Part shown: positions 57,833 to 64,000 of the stretch, one piece after another | Position numbering within the stretch: position 1 is the stretch's first letter | Layout of the letters: the number at the start of each line of letters is the position of its first letter | Translations under genes and position numbers: made by a program | Notes under the pieces: model-generated | Database searches by the model: none | Told to the model about the DNA's origin: nothing | The model's input: the letters and a program-made list of their open reading frames with translations, nothing else | Assembly: GCA_026168455.1 (NCBI GenBank) | Contig: CM047426.1 | Coordinates: 25,479,058-25,543,057, forward strand | Length of the DNA: 64,000 nt | Origin: Theocolax elegans | Lineage: Eukaryota; Arthropoda; Insecta; Hymenoptera; Cerocephalidae | Direction: 5' to 3'

Positions 57833-58210
57833 TCCATACTCAATTTTTGATGATTAATAAAAAAGTATAACGGTATGTAAAAAAATAAGTGAAGAGGCGC
57901 CTTCGTTTATCGATAATCTAACTGTGTGCTGATTTTTAGATTAAAATATTATTGCGTTTTCGAGAAAAGTCTTATCAAAAATATCAAATCTTTTCACCTC
58001 GTTGAGGTTAGGTTTACATTTTTGGTAAGACTTTTCTCGAAAACACAATAATATTTCAGTTTCAAATTCAGCACATAATTAGATTATTGACAAACGAAGG
58101 CGTCTCTTCTTTTATTTTGTCATATACTCTTTCATTTACAAATTTATTACTGATAATCGCGATTGCCGATAAGGTAGGGAGGATAAATATTGACTATGAC
58201 ACCCCGCTAA
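57833..58210. mobile_element. TTAA-type MITE with nested inverted repeats
   Basis: CTAAGGGGGTTCCATACTCA at the left and ATTGACTATGACACCCCGC at the right are imperfect inverse copies. A strong inner palindrome pairs TTTTCGAGAAAAGTCTTATC with GGTAAGACTTTTCTCGAAAA. The right arm shares TACCTTATC-like text, in reverse, with the MITE at 3911-4335. Confidence 0.72.
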
Positions 58211-58546
58211 ATCTGAAGAGTCACTTTTAAAAAGTACTTCTAACTTTCAGAAAATTAGAAAGTACATATCCTGATAGAAATGTGTTCATCTTTGCTGTTT
58301 TTTTGTTAGGAATAGCTAATTTACAGGTGATAACTAGTATTTTCCTATACTATAGATTCCTTTGTCATTTTTAAACTGGTTGTAGAAAAAGGCTAGTTAT
58401 ACAATCTATAAAGTATATTTTACGAACTCTAATACATTAAACATGAAAAGGTATACAGATTGGGTACAAAAATTCAAATTTATAATGGAATTTACTTTTT
58501 TTTCTTTAGTTAATTTATTAATTAACATTGTCTTAATAGTTAGATG

Positions 58547-59317
58547 TCTGTGGTCAAAAGGCAAATTAGCATTAGTCGCAATTTTCTAATTTTGAGAAAA
58601 TCGGGTTTTCAATGTTTTTTTTAAAAGGTATTTATTAAAAAAGTAACTCACAAAATATATTCTCGTTGTTATAATTTAAAATCATTTGGTGATGCAGTAC
58701 GTCAAGAAATTATGTCAAAATATAGTAAAATGACGTATATTCTGTGGAAGTCCTGTGGACTTATCTCGTTTTGCTTAATTTTGACATAATTTCTTAACAA
58801 CATACTGCATCACCAAATAATTTTAAATTAATAGTTATAATAGTTTATTAAAGTGAGTAACAACGAAAATATCTTTTTTTGTGAGATATATGAGAAGTTA
58901 AAAATATATAATATATATGCAGTATATATATACTACGGTACTACATATGCTCCTATATATATTACATGTACTATATTACATATACGTATACTATTATATA
59001 TACTGTATATTACAATGTAGTATATACTTATGCCGTGTTTATGTGTTTATATTAGTAATCTTATTCAATACATTATACAACCTTCGTTTTTATAATAAAA
59101 TATCAATAAAAACAAAATTTTAATTTGGTCATATTTTTATAATATTTATTAAGTTGACTTTTACTATTCTACACGTTTCGATTCTTTGCGTTTCTTTGAC
59201 TATAAATAAATTGTATGGAGTCTAGGCAATGTAAACCAATATATTAATTATTTCTGTGCAAAAAAAATGAATTTTTTAAAAATTGTGACTTATGCTACTT
59301 TGCCTCTTGACCACAGA
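58547..59317. mobile_element. MITE with 40-bp TIR and internal palindrome
   Basis: TCTGTGGTCAAAAGGCAAAT at 58547 and its inverse at 59317 match at about 35 of 40 positions. Inside, TTTGGTGATGCAGTA and GAAATTATGTCAAAAT pair with TACTGCATCACCAAA and ATTTTGACATAATTTC. A TA-rich run lies at about 58905-59030. No coding. Confidence 0.8.
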
Positions 59318-59960
59318 TATATGTACATATATATTATTTATTATTTCTGTTACCTATAGTAACCGACAACCGAAAAAATTAATTTGAAATTTTTAATACT
59401 GTATAATCGTTATTTCAGAAACTAATAATAAGCTGCGATAATATATCGTCGTGCTTTACGAAGAGTAGGACATTTACATTTATAATAAAGCATTCAGATG
59501 TGCTAGTCTTCGTGGTCAAAGGACGACGCTATTATCAAATAGAAGAGAATTTTTAAATTAAAAGTAAAATATTATTGCCTATAAACGCAGGTATTAAGCG
59601 GAGAATAGTGATAAAACAATTATGAGAAAGAGTACCAAAAAAGTTAAATAGAACAATATAACTGTTACGAATCATATAACATCTTAGTAAATAAAAATGT
59701 ACACAACCCGTAGGATATTTAATAACAAAATGTATAGTTAACTTTATCATTTTGATAGTCTGCCACGCGGTGACCAGGTTGTGCAATAAAGTATATCCTA
59801 TAATGATATGCTTTACTCGAGATAACAAGTCATTTTTTTTTCAAATATTCTGTTGCTACAACCTCAAATTTTCTAAGTGTAATGAAAAAAGTAAAAAATG
59901 TATAAGATGTAAAAGTAATGATAGAAGCTGAGAATATCCATTAAGAAGAAGAATCTGGTC
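59318..59960. other. AT-rich, no gene seen
   Basis: A short GTGGTCAAAGGACG near 59510 resembles the end of the preceding MITE; otherwise nothing. Confidence 0.5.
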
Positions 59961-60640
59961 GGAAACAATGTATGGTACTGTGAGGTCGCGGGTACTCGAA
60001 TGCTCATGTAGGCAGTTTGTCTTGTCGAAGGAAGTCGTCTCCCCCTCAATCAAAAGCACTTTCCTCTATTTTCAATTCCCGGTGAGGTTTTTCCCCGAGG
60101 TCGGTCGGAGCCACCCTCCCCTTTGTCGGTTATCGGCGGGCGCGCTAAAGTGACACGCGCATTAATAATCGAGCTCGACACGGTCAAAGTCGCGGTATAT
60201 ATATACATATAACGAAGAGGATATATAGGAGAGACCGAGAGAACGAAAGAGAATAACGTTACGTTGCATATAGCCTTCGGGGGGCCGCCGACGAGCCGGG
60301 GCATAAAGATGGCGTCGGCGCATAAATCTTCTGCCAAGGCGCAGCGTAGAAAGATGGTGCGAGAGTGCGAAAATAAGGCATAAGCGAGGAGCTCGCGCTA
60401 CAGCTGTGAATCGCGTATACACCCCGAGAGAATAATCCACCGGAGCCGTTTCTCCGGCTGCCAAGCCACGCATTCGCGCACTCGCTCCGAGATAAAGAGC
60501 TGAGGCGCACCGATGCGACGCTTAATTGCCTCGGTATATGACGCGCGGTCTGCACGCGCTAGTTTTAAACCTGTTTTCATAGTCGACGGCCTTAATCTTT
60601 TGTCTTTTACGGTGGAAATGAAATTCAATTTCGTACCTCT
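59961..60640. other. GC-rich island, largest of the right half
   Basis: CpG-rich (GGGGGGCCGCCGACGAGCCG, GGCGTCGGCGCATAAATC) with purine-rich GAGAGACCGAGAGAACG. Frames of 60-103 codons overlap on both strands without domains. It resembles promoter or enhancer islands of insect developmental loci, which is inference. Confidence 0.4.
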
Positions 60641-61746
60641 CGCAACTTCTTATTTTGTTGGCTTTATCTCCCTATCCTCGTAGTAATCGAATTTTTACAA
60701 GCTACATTTTGTTTACTACAGTTTCTTATTTATTCTAATATATATATAGCTTCAAATATACTGTTTCTTTCTCGTCGGTATAGAATCAATGGAGAAAAAA
60801 TTACTAATACTATATTGTATTAAAAGAGAGAAAGAAAAAAACTTGACGGGCGATAAAAATTACTCATAATACTTAGCAAAATTTAGAATCCTAAAATTAA
60901 CTACTCTGGTGGGAATGGATTCCGTTTCTTAGCTGCAAAATAGGTATTTTTAATAAAAATAGGTCAAAAATGTCTCTCACCTTCTTCTTTACGATAAAAC
61001 AGTTTTTTCACTATTATTGTCCATTTATTGGAATTAAATCAACTGCAATCAAAGCTTGTTTTAAAGACGATCACAGGAAGTAATTAAAATTAATCGAATG
61101 ACTGGTGCGATGTGACGGAAAATTCAGATTTTAAAAATTTGTGAAAAAAGATCTGTGGAAAACGTTTTTTCTATTTGTTAAGAGACTAAAGTAAGAATTT
61201 GAACGTATTTATTCATATTACACATTCAATGCTTATTTCACACCTCTGTACTCCCTGTATCGATTGATACAATGCTCATGCTACATATACTACATAAATG
61301 TGACAATGATATTGTATATAATAGAATATGTTTAACTGCTCTCACATACTAAGTATAGTTGATTTTATTCCCTTGCGATCGAAATAAAGCAAGGCATTCC
61401 AATCGAAATAAGTTACAATAAAATCCGTCGTAATTATATATTTTATAAATACTCAAAAAATGCAAATTTATTAATAATTTTCAAATATATATATTATTCA
61501 ATTTATATAGCTGCTTATTTGAGCTCATATTTTGTAGCGACCTTCGTCTAATTCTCTGCGGTTTCGTCGTCTGTCAATCTCATACTCGCGCTACCGGTAA
61601 GTTATGTGGAATTGAGAAAAATAGTATTCGATAAATATCTTGTACATATTTGAGACCAGGTCTGACAAGTTTTACTATTCTCGTGCATTGAAAAATAGAA
61701 TAATATTATTCATCTTACAAAAATAACAAAATATGCTGTACAACTA
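60641..61746. other. AT-rich, no gene seen
   Basis: A weak GC patch near 61,540-61,600; no gene. Confidence 0.5.
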
Positions 61747-62408
61747 ACAAGGAAAGTGTCACATTTCCGGAAAACGGATCTTTAGCAAACTCTGTAGGAT
61801 ATGTTTACTACTGTAAAAATATGAGGAAAGACGAAGGTTTAGACTCTAATGCTCTTTTTTACGATAGATGCAAATAACGAAAAATTTCGCCAAAATAAAG
61901 CCGTTGACTTTGATCACTTATTACTCGGAAACAAATAAAGATAGATACTCAAATCCAAATTCGAAAGAAAGCTGATTTCGAGTTGACTGGACTGAAAGCA
62001 AAAGAAACTCAAATATCTTGACTTGTTCGAAAGTTATGAAAAAAAAATAAAAATCAAAAGACAATTTGGCCTAAAAAATTAGGAAATCTTTTAATTCAAA
62101 ATAGTCATCAAAATATCGTTAAATTCGTTGTTCTTTCATAATTTATGACCAAATCAATATATTTGAGTTTCTTTTTGTTTAATCCACTCTACGCGATCTC
62201 AATTTTCTTTTGAACTTGGGTTTAAGTATTTATCTTTGTTTGTTTTTAAGTTATAAGCGATCAAAGTTATTATTTGTTTATATCTATCGTATAAAAACGA
62301 GCGTTAGCTTCTAAAACTCCCGCTCTCTCTCATATATTTATAGTAGTATTAAACGTACCCTAGAGTTTGGTAAAGAACCGTTTCCCGGAGATGTGACACT
62401 ATCCTTGT
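61747..62408. mobile_element. Foldback-type MITE, complete copy (about 662 bp)
   Basis: Ends ACAAGGAAAGTGTCACATTT and GATGTGACACTATCCTTGT form long TIRs that run inward for about 300 bp (AACTCTGTAGGATATGTTTA against AAACGTACCCTAGAGTTTGG; TACGATAGATGCAAATA against TATTTGTTTATATCTATCGT). The centre GGCCTAAAAAATTAGGAAAT matches 8858-9453. No coding. Confidence 0.9.
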
Positions 62409-62700
62409 AAGTAAAACATTAATTTATAATTGTAACACTTTAGATATACATGTAATTATATATCATAATAATTAATTATAAAAAATAATCAATTATATAT
62501 CAAATTATATATCAATTTTTATTACACTACTTTTGCGAACACAACCCCCTTCTTCGAGTCTTGAAGGTTGTTAGCCTTTTTAATCTAAAATAAAAGTACG
62601 CATTCCTTTTACATATCGAGTATTTAAAATGTAAGTTGAACAGACGAAGTTTATATACATATATACGAAGAGGTAAGTGATTAACCAAAGTAAAATTGCA
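62409..62700. other. AT-rich, no gene seen
   Basis: Short repeats of CAATTATATATCA at about 62491-62520. Confidence 0.5.
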
Positions 62701-63400
62701 TCCGAAGCCTCAAACCTAAGTTATCCAGTATCTAATTTTTGCAGCATTTAGGATTAATATTACCAAGGAAGGATGAAAAAGTGGCATGTTCAGTGTACAC
62801 CCGATATCGCATCTAAAAAAGAAAGCATTCGAGGTTCGCAAAGAACTCGGCGCACGCCGCAAAAAGGAAAAAGGTGCACCGGAGGAGCAGAGGAGCGGAG
62901 CCCGAGCAGTGAGATAAAAAAAAAAATGTTTTGCGGGTACCGACGCGGTGTCCAAATAAGGATGCTAGCGAGCGTATATCAGCGTAACCGGGAAAGTACC
63001 ACTTAGGTGGCTGCGCACGCGCGACGTTCCTCACTTGGCTACTGGTTTTCTTCACGACTGCCTCTCTATATACCTTGTGTGAGCGCGCATATATATATAT
63101 GTATATATCCACCTGTGTACACGGGTGCGTGTGTGCGTGAGTGCGCGCGTGTATACCGGTGCAGCTTCTTGTCTTCGGCTCGTCCGTTTGGCATTCCACG
63201 GGGAGGTCATCTTTTACGAGGCTGCGCGACGCGGGAGTTTCCGCGGGATTTAAAGACGGCGGGACATGCGTCGACGCGGGCATGAAATATCGTGGCTCGA
63301 ACGACCGTTCGCGTGGGGTCCGAGCGTTAAACCTAAATGTTAGTTCGAACGAGGAAGGAGATTAAAAGAAAACAAGTAGTCAAACGTTTCGACGTATTAA
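62701..63400. other. GC-rich island with TA/GT microsatellites
   Basis: CGGCGCACGCCGCAAAAAGG, GGTGCGTGTGTGCGTGAGTG and CTGCGCGACGCGGGAGTTTC. Long frames (up to 156 codons on the minus strand, 62813-63283) show low-complexity Thr/His/Tyr/Ile runs from the microsatellite and no domain. No gene call. Confidence 0.38.
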
Positions 63401-64000
63401 ATATATGGAATGCTACTACGTAGACCGTGTCGCGGCAATCATGTATATAGGATTATACACAGATTTTCCTACCTTGGGGGAGGGGGCACGTAGCGAAATG
63501 ATCGCAGGGGTTTTGGTCACAGAGGCGTTTGTTTTTTATTACCTTAGTTACTGTTATTTTCGTTTTATGTTGCATGGAAATTATTAGAGCTCCATCATTG
63601 GTCGAATTTCCCATATATTTCTTAACCTTAATATTACAATTAGGTACATTATATTTACAAATAATTAAAATTGTTAATTATACAAATAAATACATTTTCT
63701 TTATTTCCTCAATATTCTTTCTTCTTAAAATGATTAATTTGTTTTAGTTACACTAAAGTTTCATTTTCTAATTTTAATAATATATAATTTACGCTATACT
63801 TTTTTTGCCGTGATGCGTACTTATCAAATTTATTCCTACCTGCATCTTTATTCCGCACTTCTGCTTTACGTATTCAAACAAATACTTCAACGATTTCTTT
63901 TAAAAATAAAATACGCAGGTTATGTGGATAATTTGCAATTACCGTATGGCTCTATTTAATAATTATTTGCACATACATATAAAAAATTTGCAAATACATA
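63401..64000. other. AT-rich, no gene seen
   Basis: Short hydrophobic frames only. Confidence 0.5.

Noticed and set aside
60050..60628. Four overlapping minus-strand frames
   Set aside because: Mutually overlapping in different frames, without domains; island composition effect.
62813..63283. 156-codon minus-strand frame
   Set aside because: It crosses a TA/GT microsatellite that gives HTHAHTHPCTQ-like and YIYIYA-like runs; compositional.

Overview
The window looks like AT-rich, repeat-laden nuclear DNA of an insect. A hymenopteran is plausible but cannot be fixed from sequence alone. The evidence is the mix of elements: a Penelope-like element, a Ty3/mdg4 (Gypsy) retroelement, a non-LTR tail ending in a TAAA repeat, hAT relics, TTAA-flanked MITEs, long-arm foldback elements and two SINE families. 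I found no intact cellular protein gene, no rRNA gene and no functional tRNA gene. Nearly all coding signal is decayed transposon sequence. Single-base indels between near-identical copies hint at an assembly from noisy long reads. A 100-base run of N at 5668-5767 is a scaffold gap.

Layout. Positions 1-5,700 hold tandem repeats (unit sizes near 199, 59 and 163 bp) and TTAA-flanked MITEs. After the gap comes the end of a Penelope-like element with a hammerhead-like fold. Positions 6,400-16,800 are mixed MITEs, SINEs and eroded coding relics, including a DIRS-like RNase H. Positions 17,578-26,205 are one giant low-complexity array built from GAC, AAC and GTT triplets. Part of its left boundary and flank is duplicated inside it. 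Positions 26,365-31,680 hold a tRNA-like SINE, two head-to-head Penelope fragments (one with a second hammerhead-like fold) and a broken Ty3/mdg4 element with gag, reverse transcriptase, RNase H, integrase and a 3' LTR but no 5' LTR.

Positions 34,659-37,930 are a cluster of staggered duplications around long palindromes. Positions 40,307-44,330 are a nested set of elements: a 1.35-kb hAT-type MITE with a perfect 8-bp target duplication sits in the 3' part of a non-LTR element, and a TTAA MITE adjoins a hAT transposase relic. From about 47.7 kb to 63.4 kb the sequence alternates between AT-rich DNA and short GC-richer, GA/CT-rich islands, as in a large intron or intergenic regulatory domain.

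Three dispersed elements whose heads resemble 5S rRNA (SINE3 type) all lie on the minus strand. The most unusual items are the 8.6-kb triplet array, the paired hammerhead-like folds with compensatory stems, the 5S-headed SINEs and the palindrome-linked duplication cluster.
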